A stretch of 44,212 nucleotides of DNA, from assembly GCA_964476375.1 (NCBI GenBank), contig CAYYZW010000109.1, forward strand, positions 1 to 44,212, given 5' to 3'. Positions 33,780-42,319 of the stretch are shown here, one piece after another; the stretch's first letter is position 1; each line of letters opens with the position of its first letter. The notes under the pieces were generated by a model that worked only from the letters and a program-made list of their open reading frames with translations, did no database searches and had not been told where the DNA came from. Position numbers and translations under genes: made by a program. This stretch comes from SAT2750 sp964476375. Its GTDB lineage: Bacteria > Planctomycetota > Planctomycetia > Pirellulales > Pirellulaceae.

Positions 33780-35256
33780 CTTTCATGGGCTGGTAAATCC
33801 AGCGGGGACGGTAAGGCGGCTTGCCGGCCACCGGTCGAAAACTGCTGTTCGCATCATCTCCCGGAAAAAGATCCACTGCCTGTCGATAGGAACCGGCCAT
33901 CTCGCCTGGAAACCAGTTTCTCACGCTCATCAGGATGATGCTGTAATCCTGGTCCTCGATCGCTTTTACGTACTGGGCCCTGAGCTTGTCCCAGCGTGCC
34001 GGGTCGCTGCCCCGCTCCACGTCCGCCATGGCCATATGGTGGGCGTTTCCCGGGTGACCAGCCATCCCGGCCAGGTATCCATGGTAGGGGACCAGCACCT
34101 CCCCGTCCGCCTGTCGCAGTTGCTCGACAAGCTGGTCTCCGGCCAGTCGATCCTGATCGCTGGGGAGATGTTCAGCGGGCATATAGACAAGCAGTCCAAG
34201 CTGCAGGCAGGCTGCCGCCGGCATCGTCCACCGCCAGAAGCACTTGTCCTGGTCGGCAATGGCGATGGCCAGGCCCGAGAGCAGGGCCATGCCGAGGTAA
34301 GCGGGAAGCAGGACATTGTCATAGCCCCCGGAATGGAGCCGGGAGAACCAGCTGGCCACGAGCAGACCGCCCAGCAGCGCCAGAAAAAATCCGCTGCGGT
34401 AAGACCTTTCCTCGTGATCCTTCTCTCGCCACAGGAGTGCCAGCCCGGTGATCGCCAGCAGCACCAGGATAGGGACGGAGAGCAGCAGGTCCTTCCACCA
34501 GAATCCCAGCACGTACTCTTTGGCAATAGCATGCTGCCGGGGCAGTTCCAGGACGTAGTAGCTGTACCAGCCGTCACTGGCGAGGTTCATCAGCAGCGTG
34601 GAGATCACCAGGAGGCCGGCAAAAGTGGCCAGGCAGGCGATGCCCAGGCGCCGGCGCAGAAGTAATTGCCAGCCAAGCACGGGCAGAACAGCGACCAGCA
34701 CGGTCTGCTTGGTAAAGAAACCAAGTGCCAGGACAACCCCGGCAAGAATGGCCTGCCGGGTGGTGCCGGCATGGCGCAGCAGCAGGCAACCAGCGAGCAG
34801 CAGCGCCACCATCAGGCTGTCGACCCGTCCCAGATCAAGCCAGGCCCCACCCAGTTCAAACATGGCGGCATAAAAACCGGCGGCAATAATACCAGACTGG
34901 TGACTTCCTCCCTCGCGGCGAACGACCTGGTGAATCAAAAACAGTGTTACCAGGGTGGCAAGCAGCGAGAGCAGGCGAAGGGCAAGAAAACCATCGCCCA
35001 GGATCCACAACAGGGGAGCTGCCAGGTAGTAGTAGAACGGGGTATAGAGGAAGGGAATAAACTCGAGGGACGGTTCCACGTAGATCGACTCACCATGGGC
35101 AACGCGCTGGACGTTCTGGAGAGACCCCCCTTCCATCCATTCAAGCTCGTACGGATATCCCATTCGAGCAATCACAACCATGGCGAGCAGGACCATGAAG
35201 AAGAGAGCCAGGCCAGCAAGAAATGACTGGACCGCAACAGGCAGCTTCTCGCGCAT
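33763..35256 (-). CDS. Multi-pass glycosyltransferase, GT39/ArnT-like
   Basis: A 497-residue integral membrane protein with about ten to twelve hydrophobic helices and a soluble C-terminal third (about residues 370-497). The first loop, GYPYELEWMEGGSLQNVQRV, has the acidic cluster typical of C-type glycosyltransferases of the GT39/PMT/ArnT kind, which transfer a sugar from a polyprenyl-linked donor on the outer face of the membrane. LDLGRVDSLMVALLLAG near residue 160 is another family landmark. ATG 35256 is used; a GTG at 35259 is one codon upstream. It lies 24 bases downstream of the DUF1501 gene and is probably co-transcribed with it. Acceptor and donor are unknown. Confidence 0.82.
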   Translation of the reverse strand: MREKLPVAVQSFLAGLALFFMVLLAMVVIARMGYPYELEWMEGGSLQNVQRVAHGESIYVEPSLEFIPFLYTPFYYYLAAPLLWILGDGFLALRLLSLLATLVTLFLIHQVVRREGGSHQSGIIAAGFYAAMFELGGAWLDLGRVDSLMVALLLAGCLLLRHAGTTRQAILAGVVLALGFFTKQTVLVAVLPVLGWQLLLRRRLGIACLATFAGLLVISTLLMNLASDGWYSYYVLELPRQHAIAKEYVLGFWWKDLLLSVPILVLLAITGLALLWREKDHEERSYRSGFFLALLGGLLVASWFSRLHSGGYDNVLLPAYLGMALLSGLAIAIADQDKCFWRWTMPAAACLQLGLLVYMPAEHLPSDQDRLAGDQLVEQLRQADGEVLVPYHGYLAGMAGHPGNAHHMAMADVERGSDPARWDKLRAQYVKAIEDQDYSIILMSVRNWFPGEMAGSYRQAVDLFPGDDANSSFRPVAGKPPYRPRWIYQPMKATGQE

Positions 35257-35280
35257 CACGCTGGCTCACCCGGCGAACAT

Positions 35281-36750
35281 TTAAAGGAGGCCCTCGATGG
35301 GCTCATCATGGTAAACCTGGTGCGGCCGGTTGAACTTGTCATGCCAGGCCACCGTGGATGGCAGGCCCAGCGCCCGGTAAATCGTTGCCCCCAGGTTTTC
35401 CGGCGTCTGGGGATCCGCGATCGGGTAACCCCCGATCCGGTCCGAGGCACCGATCACGTTACCACCCTTGACCCCTCCACCGGCAAAAAAGACTGACTGG
35501 ACCGCTCCCCAGTGATCACGCCCGGGCAGACCGGACTTGGCACCCTTGAAAGTAAAGATCTTCGGCGTACGACCAAACTCCCCTGCCATCACGATCAGCG
35601 TGTCATCAAGCATGCCCCGCTCATCCAGGTCATCGATCAGAGCGGACACGGCCCGGTCGGTCGGTGGCAGCAGGTAGTTCTTGAGATTCCCGAAGGCCGC
35701 CTCGTGGGTATCCCAGGATTCATCATTCCCGAGATTGACCTGGACCATACTGACTCCCGCCTCGATCAGTTGCCGGGCCATCAGCAGCGACCAGCCGAAC
35801 GAGTTACGGCCATACTTTTCCTGGACCTTGTCATCCACCTGGTGTACATCCAGTGCACGGTGCACGCCATCCCCGGTCAGCATCGAGACCGCCTCTTCAC
35901 GAAAACGATCGAACCCCTCCACCTGGGCAGCCTGCTCCAGCTGGCGGCGTTGCTCGTCCAGCCGGCCGAGCAGTTTCACTCGCTCCTGCAGGCGATCCTT
36001 GAGCATTCCCTGCTGAAGCTCCAGGCGTGGTGCCTCGAACTTGTACCCTTCGGGATTGTTCGGTCCTTCCCATCGCTGGAAACCATACTCGGGAAATGCT
36101 CCGTGAATATACTCGCTCGTACGGAACTGGCTGGCCTCGATAAACCAGGGATCGTACTCGGGCCCCATCACGCCGGCAAATTGCCCGGGGATCGTTCTGC
36201 CACTGACATGGACCAGTTTCTCCGGCAGCACCGCCGCGGGAGGGAGGTTATTGCGACGCGGCACAATGCCATTGACGACCGAGGCGATACAGGGCCAGTC
36301 ATTGGCACCAGGACGGCTGCCACTAAAGCCACGTGGAAGTTCCGACCGGCCGGTCAGCATGATGTGGTGACCCTGGGAATGCTCGTTCCAGGGATGCGTC
36401 AGGCTGCGGACCAGCGCCCACTTGTCACTTTGCTGGGCGAGCATCGGCAGGTACTCGGAAACCTGGATTCCGGGAGTACGTGTCTGGATTGGCTGGAATT
36501 CGCCCCGCACTTCCTCGGGAGCGTTCGGCTTCATGTCAAAACTCTCGTGCTGGGCAAGGCCACCCGAGAGGAAGATGTAAATGACTGCCTTGGCTGTCTG
36601 CCGCGGCGCCGTTTCTGCAGCCATCGACCGCAGTCCCTCGAGATGGTTCATCCCCAGGCCCAGCAGGCCCACGCTCCCGACCTGGATCGCCGCACGACGG
36701 GATAGCCGCGGATGATGAGGAATTCCAGGTTGGCTGGGAGGGTGTTTCAT
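35281..36750 (-). CDS. DUF1501 family protein (fifth copy)
   Basis: A 489-residue Tat-type DUF1501 protein, the close paralogue of the copy at 23814-25265. The leader is LSRRAAIQVGSVGLLGLGMN. Shared landmarks: FLSGGLAQHESFDMKP, HSQGHHIMLTGRSELPRGFS, MAGEFGRTPKIF, LPGRDHWGAVQSVFFAGGGV. The pair differs mainly in the middle, a helical part with many Glu and Arg (about residues 250-320). The candidate promoter and a leader hairpin are listed separately. It leads a two-gene unit with the membrane glycosyltransferase. No DUF1549/DUF1553 gene is near. Function unknown. Confidence 0.9.
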   Translation of the reverse strand: MKHPPSQPGIPHHPRLSRRAAIQVGSVGLLGLGMNHLEGLRSMAAETAPRQTAKAVIYIFLSGGLAQHESFDMKPNAPEEVRGEFQPIQTRTPGIQVSEYLPMLAQQSDKWALVRSLTHPWNEHSQGHHIMLTGRSELPRGFSGSRPGANDWPCIASVVNGIVPRRNNLPPAAVLPEKLVHVSGRTIPGQFAGVMGPEYDPWFIEASQFRTSEYIHGAFPEYGFQRWEGPNNPEGYKFEAPRLELQQGMLKDRLQERVKLLGRLDEQRRQLEQAAQVEGFDRFREEAVSMLTGDGVHRALDVHQVDDKVQEKYGRNSFGWSLLMARQLIEAGVSMVQVNLGNDESWDTHEAAFGNLKNYLLPPTDRAVSALIDDLDERGMLDDTLIVMAGEFGRTPKIFTFKGAKSGLPGRDHWGAVQSVFFAGGGVKGGNVIGASDRIGGYPIADPQTPENLGATIYRALGLPSTVAWHDKFNRPHQVYHDEPIEGLL

Positions 36751-36774
36751 TGATCGTAGGAGTTCGAGGACGTC

Positions 36775-36818
36775 ATCCTGTCCGTTCAGTTGTGCTATCG
36801 GCTTTCCGTCGACAGGAT
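36775..36818 (-). other. Inverted repeat in the leader of the DUF1501/glycosyltransferase unit
   Basis: ATCCTGTC (36775-36782) and GACAGGAT (36811-36818) are perfect 8-bp arms separated by 28 bases. They lie in the presumed 5' leader, 25 bases before the ATG at 36750, so the transcript could fold into a hairpin or the DNA could bind a dimeric factor. Confidence 0.35.
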
Positions 36819-36844
36819 AACAAACAAAACCATGCTCACCTGAG

Positions 36845-36873
36845 AGTATAAGCCATCCCGCTTGTGGAATGAA
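36845..36873 (-). promoter_or_regulatory. Candidate sigma70 promoter of the DUF1501/glycosyltransferase unit
   Basis: On the minus strand TTCATT (36873-36868) and TATACT (36850-36845) are separated by exactly 17 bases. The -10 box matches the consensus at five of six positions; the -35 box is weak. The transcript would have a leader of about 90 bases containing the inverted repeat at 36775-36818. Confidence 0.4.
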
Positions 36874-36893
36874 CAGAAATGGGACGCGGATCT

Positions 36894-37748
36894 TTACCAG
36901 GACAGCAGGGGAGGCAAAAATTCGTCAATTAACTCGCAGTAAAAGGGTTTTAACTTTTCTACATCTGGTGGAGAATCTGATTTGGAGTAGAGATCATAAG
37001 GCTGAAATTTCTGTACCCACGGCAGCATCTGGTGGTCCTCCTCTTTCATCAGGTGCTGGTATGCCCCTTCCTGGTGCCAGGGGTAAAAGGAGTGATACCG
37101 GATCATCGCCAGTCCCTCCCGGGGGAGGTAGTCTCGCATCACCTGGTACGTGTATTCATCATGCCCCCAGGACATCATCACGTTCTCCAGGCCGATCCCC
37201 GCTTCGTAGATCCCGGTCTCTGATTGGTAGTCCGGGTTTTCGCTGTCCGGATTATCCCGGAAGAACTCCGGGTAGACAATTTTCTCGGAAAAGGCGCAAC
37301 CGACCGGGTAGGTATCCCCGGTCACCGCCCACTGGGGTTCATCCCAGAGGCAGAGAATTTTCCCCAGGTCATGAACCAGTCCCACCAGGATAAACCAGCG
37401 AGGATGCCCGTCGGCCCGGATCGCCTCGGCCGTCTGCAGGCAATGCTGGATCTGGGACAACTCCGTGTCCGGATCACTCTCGTCGACCAGGGTGTTTAAA
37501 AACTCAAGTGCTTCCCAGGTACTCATCCTCGCCTGTGAAAGTGCCAGGTACCGGTCACGCTTTTGACGGCCAAAATCGACCGTCTGGTAGCGATGGTTCA
37601 GGCGATAGAATTCTCGCACATGGTCAGGAGTGGCATGGCCATAATCGCGAAACTCTTCCTCCGCCCTGTCGTCCCCGGGTTCGGGGTAGCGACGCAACAG
37701 ATCATCTTCCCAGTCGTCGATGTTACCGAGACGTTGTTGATCGTCCAT
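36894..37748 (-). CDS. myo-Inositol oxygenase
   Basis: A 284-residue enzyme, the same length as the mammalian MIOX. It is a di-iron oxygenase of the HD-domain fold that converts myo-inositol and oxygen to D-glucuronate in the cytoplasm. All six iron ligands of the family are recognisable: H in IQHCLQTAEAI, HD in GLVHDLGK, H in WGHDEYTYQVM, H in IRYHSFYPWH and D in FQPYDLYSK. The substrate loops NHRYQTVDFGRQ, GDTYPVGC and the DEPQW turn are also conserved. ATG 37748 (MDDQQRLG) is preferred to a GTG at 37775. The gene faces away from a secreted phosphodiesterase-like gene across 50 bases. MIOX is mainly a eukaryotic enzyme with scattered bacterial members. Family assignment is certain from motifs; inositol as the true substrate is likely but untested. 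Confidence 0.93.
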   Translation of the reverse strand: MDDQQRLGNIDDWEDDLLRRYPEPGDDRAEEEFRDYGHATPDHVREFYRLNHRYQTVDFGRQKRDRYLALSQARMSTWEALEFLNTLVDESDPDTELSQIQHCLQTAEAIRADGHPRWFILVGLVHDLGKILCLWDEPQWAVTGDTYPVGCAFSEKIVYPEFFRDNPDSENPDYQSETGIYEAGIGLENVMMSWGHDEYTYQVMRDYLPREGLAMIRYHSFYPWHQEGAYQHLMKEEDHQMLPWVQKFQPYDLYSKSDSPPDVEKLKPFYCELIDEFLPPLLSW

Positions 37749-37761
37749 AACGGGCAACCTG

Positions 37762-37790
37762 TTGTGAGCCAGCACTTATCGGTTTAGAGT
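37762..37790 (+). promoter_or_regulatory. Candidate promoter for the phosphodiesterase gene, near-leaderless
   Basis: TTGTGA (37762-37767) and TAGAGT (37785-37790) are separated by 17 bases. The ATG at 37799 begins only 9 bases after the -10 box, so a transcript from here would have almost no leader and no room for a Shine-Dalgarno site. The inositol oxygenase start lies on the other side of the same short gap. Confidence 0.3.
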
Positions 37791-37798
37791 TTCCAATT

Positions 37799-38683
37799 AT
37801 GCATTGTAGCAACCTCGGCCCGACGCCTGAAATACCTTTGTTCCGGCGTTCCTGGAAGATACTGCTCCTCTTCTCCTGCTGGATCCCCATCGGCCAGCTT
37901 GTCGCTGACGAGGTGGTCCCCCGGCCACGCGCCCACGCTCACAATGACTACTATCACACGCGGCCCCTGCTGGATGCCCTCTCACATGGATTCTGCAGTG
38001 TCGAGGCGGATGTCTACCTTGTCGATGGAAAGCTGCTGGTCGCCCACAGCCGCTTCGAGTTGAAACCGGAAAAAACCCTGGAAAGACTCTATCTCGACCC
38101 GCTGCTGAAGAGAGTTCGCGACCATACCGTCGCCGGCCTGGGAGGGGGGCGTGTCTTTCCCGGGTCCAAGCCACCGCCGTTCACCCTGCTCGTCGACTTC
38201 AAGACCAACGGCGCCGGCATCGACAAACGCCTGCAGCAGGTTCTGCCACGCTACAAGGAAATGCTGACTCACGTGGAGGATGGACAGTTCTACCAGGGGG
38301 CGGTCACGATCGTGATTTCCGGGGACCGCCCCAGGCAGCAGATTGCCACGCGCACGACTCGTTACGTTGGTATCGACGGCCGACTGGGAGACCTGGAATC
38401 GACCGAACCGGCCCACCTGCTGCCGTTGATCAGTGATCGCTGGACCTCCCATTTTCGCTGGCGGGGAATCGGGCCGATGCCGGCCGAGGAACAGCTCAAG
38501 CTCAAGAACATCGTCAAGCAGGCTCATGACAAGGGCCGGCGAGTACGTTTCTGGGCCACACCTGAAAACCCGGCACTCTGGCTGGAGCTTTACAATGCGG
38601 GGGTCGACCTGATCAACACGGACAAGCTGGCAGAGCTGGAGAAGTTCCTGGCCGGCCAGAAGCCGGCTCCTGAAAAACCCTGA
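37799..38683 (+). CDS. Secreted PI-PLC/GDPD-like phosphodiesterase
   Basis: A 294-residue protein with a signal sequence whose hydrophobic core is WKILLLFSCWIPIGQLVA after a long N-terminal region. The mature part starts with RAHAHNDYYHTRPLLDALSH and continues SVEADVYLVDGKLLVAHS: the two histidines, the E-x-D metal pair and the second HS motif are the active-site pattern of the glycerophosphodiester phosphodiesterase/phosphatidylinositol-specific phospholipase C barrel, closest to the AIM6-like branch. LLVDFKTNG near residue 120 and the closing strand VDLINTDKLAELEK fit the TIM barrel. It would cleave a phosphodiester outside the cytoplasm. Divergence from inositol oxygenase suggests an inositol-containing lipid or glycan as substrate; that is inference. 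There is a 38-base gap to the sulfatase gene. Confidence 0.82.
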   Translation: MHCSNLGPTPEIPLFRRSWKILLLFSCWIPIGQLVADEVVPRPRAHAHNDYYHTRPLLDALSHGFCSVEADVYLVDGKLLVAHSRFELKPEKTLERLYLDPLLKRVRDHTVAGLGGGRVFPGSKPPPFTLLVDFKTNGAGIDKRLQQVLPRYKEMLTHVEDGQFYQGAVTIVISGDRPRQQIATRTTRYVGIDGRLGDLESTEPAHLLPLISDRWTSHFRWRGIGPMPAEEQLKLKNIVKQAHDKGRRVRFWATPENPALWLELYNAGVDLINTDKLAELEKFLAGQKPAPEKP

Positions 38684-38721
38684 GAGATTCGCTTCCCGGC
38701 AACCAGGCTGAAAGGGACCTC

Positions 38722-40266
38722 ATGCAACGAATGACCTGTCGAGTATTCCTTCCTCTCCTCCTGTTCTGCCTTCTCTGCAGCCCATCGATCATGGGCGCCG
38801 AACCGGCAAAGCCGAACATCCTGCTGATCCTGGCCGATGACATGGGTTTTTCGGATGTCGGCTGTTTTGGCGGTGAAATTCCCACTCCCCACCTGGACCA
38901 GCTGGCCGCCCGCGGTATGCGGTTTACGCAGATGTACAATACCTCCAAGTGTTTTCCCTCCCGTGCCTGCCTGCTTACCGGTGCCTACGCTCAGCAGGTG
39001 AACATGGCACGTGGCCCCGGCGCCATCCAGAATGCGGTCACCCTGGGAGAAGTGCTGCGGGGAGCCGGCTACCGCACGCTGATGACCGGCAAGCACCACG
39101 GCACCCAGAACCCATTCGACCGTGGCTTTGACCGTTACTTCGGCCTCCGCGATGGTGCCTGCAATTACTTCAACCCGGGGATGCAGCGGCCCGGGGAACC
39201 ACGGCCCGCCCAGAAGCGCCCGAACCGTGCCTGGTGTATTGACGGTGAATTGTTCCGGCCCTACACGCCAGCGGCCAGGGACTTCTACACAACCGACGCA
39301 TTCACCCGGTACGCCCTCGAGTACCTGGAAGAGTACAAGGAGGAAGAAAAACCTTTTTTTCTCTACGTCGCCTACAACGCGCCGCACGACCCCCTCATGG
39401 CCTGGCCGGAGGACATCGCCCGACACCGGGGCAAGTACATCGAGGGCTGGCAGGCTATCCGTCAGGCACGGTTCAAACGCCAGGTCGAGATGGGCCTGTT
39501 CCCCGCAGACCTGCAACTTCCGGATCCGGAGTTCGGTGACTGGGACTCCCTGGAGGACAAGCAAAAGCAGCAGGAGGACCTGCGAATGGCGGTCTACGCG
39601 GCCATGGTGGACAGGCTGGACCAGAACATCGGAAAACTGGTCGACAAGCTCACCGAACTGGGAGAACTGGAGAACACGCTAATCCTGTTTGCTTCCGACA
39701 ATGGCGGGTCGGCCGAGGTCGTCCGCATCGGCGAGGGGGAGATCGGCAGCTCGACTCGCTGGTCTTCCGTAAAAAAAGACTGGGCCAATGTAAGCAACAC
39801 CCCCTTTCGGAAGTACAAGAACTTTAGCCACGAAGGGGGCATCTGTACCCCGTTTATCGCCTGCTGGCCAGGAATGATAAAGAAGCAGGGCAGCATCGTC
39901 CGCCAGCCACTTCATTTCATTGATGTCATGGCCACCTTCGTTGAGATCGCACACGCCCCCTATCCTCGAGAGTGGAAAGGGGAAACGGTGGTACCGCTCG
40001 AGGGGACCAGCTTCGTGCCGTTGCTGAACGGGGCGGACATGCTCCAGCGTCCTGATCCCATTTTCTGGCAGTGGTCCAGGGGCCGGGCCATCCGTGATGG
40101 CCAGTGGAAAGCGGTCAGCCATTCCGACCAGTGGCAACTCTACGACATGAACGAGGATCGAACAGAACTCAACGACCTGGCAGGAACCTACCCGGAACGG
40201 ACTGCCACGATGGCGGCCAGGTGGCAGACCTGGCTGGATGGAACAAAAATGAAAAAGGACCCTTGA
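38722..40266 (+). CDS. Type I sulfatase (formylglycine, Cys type)
   Basis: A 514-residue exported sulfatase. The signal peptide is MQRMTCRVFLPLLLFCLLCS (cleavage near MGA; an inner ATG at residue 4 is possible). ILADDMGFSDVG supplies the metal aspartates D39 and D40. C77-F-P-S-R, in KCFPSRACLLTG, is the formylglycine signature, so a maturase is needed. GKHHGTQNP, NAPHDPLMAWP and FASDNGGSAEV are the later metal and substrate motifs. The C-terminal part (YDMNEDRTELNDLAG) is the usual closing strand. It hydrolyses a sulfate ester, probably on a polysaccharide or small aryl/alkyl compound; the subfamily cannot be set by eye. It is followed after 13 bases by the peptidase gene and may share its message. 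Confidence 0.9.
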   Translation: MQRMTCRVFLPLLLFCLLCSPSIMGAEPAKPNILLILADDMGFSDVGCFGGEIPTPHLDQLAARGMRFTQMYNTSKCFPSRACLLTGAYAQQVNMARGPGAIQNAVTLGEVLRGAGYRTLMTGKHHGTQNPFDRGFDRYFGLRDGACNYFNPGMQRPGEPRPAQKRPNRAWCIDGELFRPYTPAARDFYTTDAFTRYALEYLEEYKEEEKPFFLYVAYNAPHDPLMAWPEDIARHRGKYIEGWQAIRQARFKRQVEMGLFPADLQLPDPEFGDWDSLEDKQKQQEDLRMAVYAAMVDRLDQNIGKLVDKLTELGELENTLILFASDNGGSAEVVRIGEGEIGSSTRWSSVKKDWANVSNTPFRKYKNFSHEGGICTPFIACWPGMIKKQGSIVRQPLHFIDVMATFVEIAHAPYPREWKGETVVPLEGTSFVPLLNGADMLQRPDPIFWQWSRGRAIRDGQWKAVSHSDQWQLYDMNEDRTELNDLAGTYPERTATMAARWQTWLDGTKMKKDP

Positions 40267-40279
40267 TGGTGGATTTCTC

Positions 40280-42307
40280 ATGAAACGAAAGAAAAAAACT
40301 CCGGCCCGCCGCACGATCACTCCCGAGGATCTCCGCAACTTCAAGCTCGTCGGAGATCCCCAGCTGTCCGCCGATGGGTCACGGATCTGCTTTGTCGTCA
40401 AGAAAGTCGGCAAGAAAAATGACTACCAGACCAGTCTCTGGATGGGAGAGAGCGAGAAGGGACGGCCACGACAGTTTACCCAGGGGACGAAAGATAGCCA
40501 GCCACGCTGGTCCCCTGACGGGAGCGAGCTGGCGTTTGTCAGCAGTCGTGACGAAGCCGCACCCCAGGTTTTCCTGATTTCCAGCGAGGGGGGGGAAGCA
40601 CGCTCATTGACTGATTTCCCCGAGGGAACCATCGCCGAGCTGCGCTGGTCTCCTACAGGCAGGCAGATCGGAGTTCTCTTTCGGGAGACCGCCGCACCGT
40701 TCACCAAGCAGGCCGCCGAGGATCGCACCAAATCCGGAGAGAGCACACCGCCGAGGGAAACGGACAACCTCTGGTACCGGATGGACGGGGATGGATACTT
40801 CCTTGATGCCCGTTTCAAGCTTTTCCTCGTCGACGTGGCAAGCGGGGAACACGAGCTGCTTTATGACCGTGACACGATGGGTGGAATCTCGTTTGATTTT
40901 TCTCCCGACGGGCGCAGGATGGTGGTCTCCACGAACCGGGACAAGCAGGCCCTGCTGAAACCATGGAAGGATGAGCTGAGGATTATTGACCTCAAGAGTC
41001 GCCGCAGCAGGACTATTTCCGGATTACCAGCCGGCCCCAAGTCCCATGTTGCCTGGTCTCCGGATGGTCGCTGGATCGCCTATGCTGGCCGGGAAGGGAC
41101 CGACGGTTCTTACAGCGTGGAGAACCTGGAACTGTTTATCTGTGATCCACGGCGAGGAGGAACTCGCAGCCTCAGCACGGGCGAAGATTACTGCCTGCTG
41201 GCGGTGACCATTGCCGATGCCGGGGAAGCCGCGTTTGCTCCCTGGTTTGCCTTCTCCCCGGACAGTTCGCGGCTGATGATGCGAGTCGGGCACCATGGAT
41301 CGATGCAGCTTGCCTCCGTCCCTATCGAGGGAGGAGACTGGACATTTCATACCAACGGTGAATACGACCAGGCGTTCGGGAATATCTCGGATCATGGCAG
41401 GATCTCGGTGACTCGCAGCACGACCACCTCGCTGGCTGAAGTCCTGGTCGGACAGTTGGATGGAGATCGGCTCAAGTGCCGCCAGCTGACACGGCTTAAC
41501 CAGCACCGGTTTTCCAGTCTTGAGATTTCCAGGCCCAGCAGCCACTGGATCACGGCAGAAGACGGACATCGATTCCAGGCCTGGGTGATGATGCCCCCGC
41601 GTGCACGCGCAGGCCGAAAGTACCCGGCAGTCATCCAGGTGCATGGAGGTCCCCATGCCCAGTACGGCTGCGGTTTCTTTCACGAGTTCCAGGTCCTGGC
41701 AGCTGCTGGTTATGTCGTGATCTACTCGAACCCGCGGGGGAGCAAGGGATACGGAAGAGACCACTGTGCGGCAATTCGTGGCTGCTGGGGAACCGCCGAC
41801 TGGGTCGATGTCCAGGCACTGACCAGCTTCACCAAACAGCAGAAATTTGTGGATTCAAAACGCGTGGGGATCATGGGAGGAAGTTACGGGGGCTACATGA
41901 CCAACTGGGCCATCGGTCACTCGGATGAATACGCCGGCGCCATCAGCGATCGCTGCGTGAGCAACCTGGTGAGCATGTCCGGCAACAGTGATTTCCCACT
42001 TCAGCCAGATATCTACTTTCCCGGCAACGGCTGGGACCGACCGGAAAAACGCTGGAAGCAAAGCCCGATCGCCTATTTCGGAAACGCGACCACACCGACG
42101 CTGGTGATCCATTCCGAGGGAGATCTGCGCTGCAATGTCGAGCAATCAGAACAGGTCTTCACCGCCCTGCAGCTGCAGGGAGTTCCCTCCCGGCTGGTAC
42201 GTTACCCCTCATCGACCAGCCACGGCATGAGTCGCAAGGGGCCCCCGGATCTGCGAATTCACCGCCTGGGAGAAATTCTCCGCTGGTGGAAGAAGTGGCT
42301 GGCGTGA
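40280..42307 (+). CDS. S9 family serine peptidase (prolyl oligopeptidase/acylaminoacyl type)
   Basis: A 675-residue protein of a seven-bladed propeller plus alpha/beta hydrolase domain. Early blades are of the WD-like/TolB type (RWSPDGSELAFVSSRDE, FSPDGRRMVVS, AWSPDGRWIAYAGRE). The catalytic triad is S535 in MGGSYGGYMTNW, D615 in HSEGDLRCN and H648 in TSHGMSRKG, in the order expected of S9C/S9B enzymes; VHGGPHAQYG near residue 455 supplies the oxyanion part. No signal peptide is seen (it starts MKRKKKTPARR), so it is cytoplasmic, where it would trim short peptides or N-acylated amino acids. It starts 13 bases after the sulfatase stop, but the link is probably only transcriptional. Confidence 0.93.
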   Translation: MKRKKKTPARRTITPEDLRNFKLVGDPQLSADGSRICFVVKKVGKKNDYQTSLWMGESEKGRPRQFTQGTKDSQPRWSPDGSELAFVSSRDEAAPQVFLISSEGGEARSLTDFPEGTIAELRWSPTGRQIGVLFRETAAPFTKQAAEDRTKSGESTPPRETDNLWYRMDGDGYFLDARFKLFLVDVASGEHELLYDRDTMGGISFDFSPDGRRMVVSTNRDKQALLKPWKDELRIIDLKSRRSRTISGLPAGPKSHVAWSPDGRWIAYAGREGTDGSYSVENLELFICDPRRGGTRSLSTGEDYCLLAVTIADAGEAAFAPWFAFSPDSSRLMMRVGHHGSMQLASVPIEGGDWTFHTNGEYDQAFGNISDHGRISVTRSTTTSLAEVLVGQLDGDRLKCRQLTRLNQHRFSSLEISRPSSHWITAEDGHRFQAWVMMPPRARAGRKYPAVIQVHGGPHAQYGCGFFHEFQVLAAAGYVVIYSNPRGSKGYGRDHCAAIRGCWGTADWVDVQALTSFTKQQKFVDSKRVGIMGGSYGGYMTNWAIGHSDEYAGAISDRCVSNLVSMSGNSDFPLQPDIYFPGNGWDRPEKRWKQSPIAYFGNATTPTLVIHSEGDLRCNVEQSEQVFTALQLQGVPSRLVRYPSSTSHGMSRKGPPDLRIHRLGEILRWWKKWLA

Positions 42308-42319
42308 TCCGTCCCCGGC

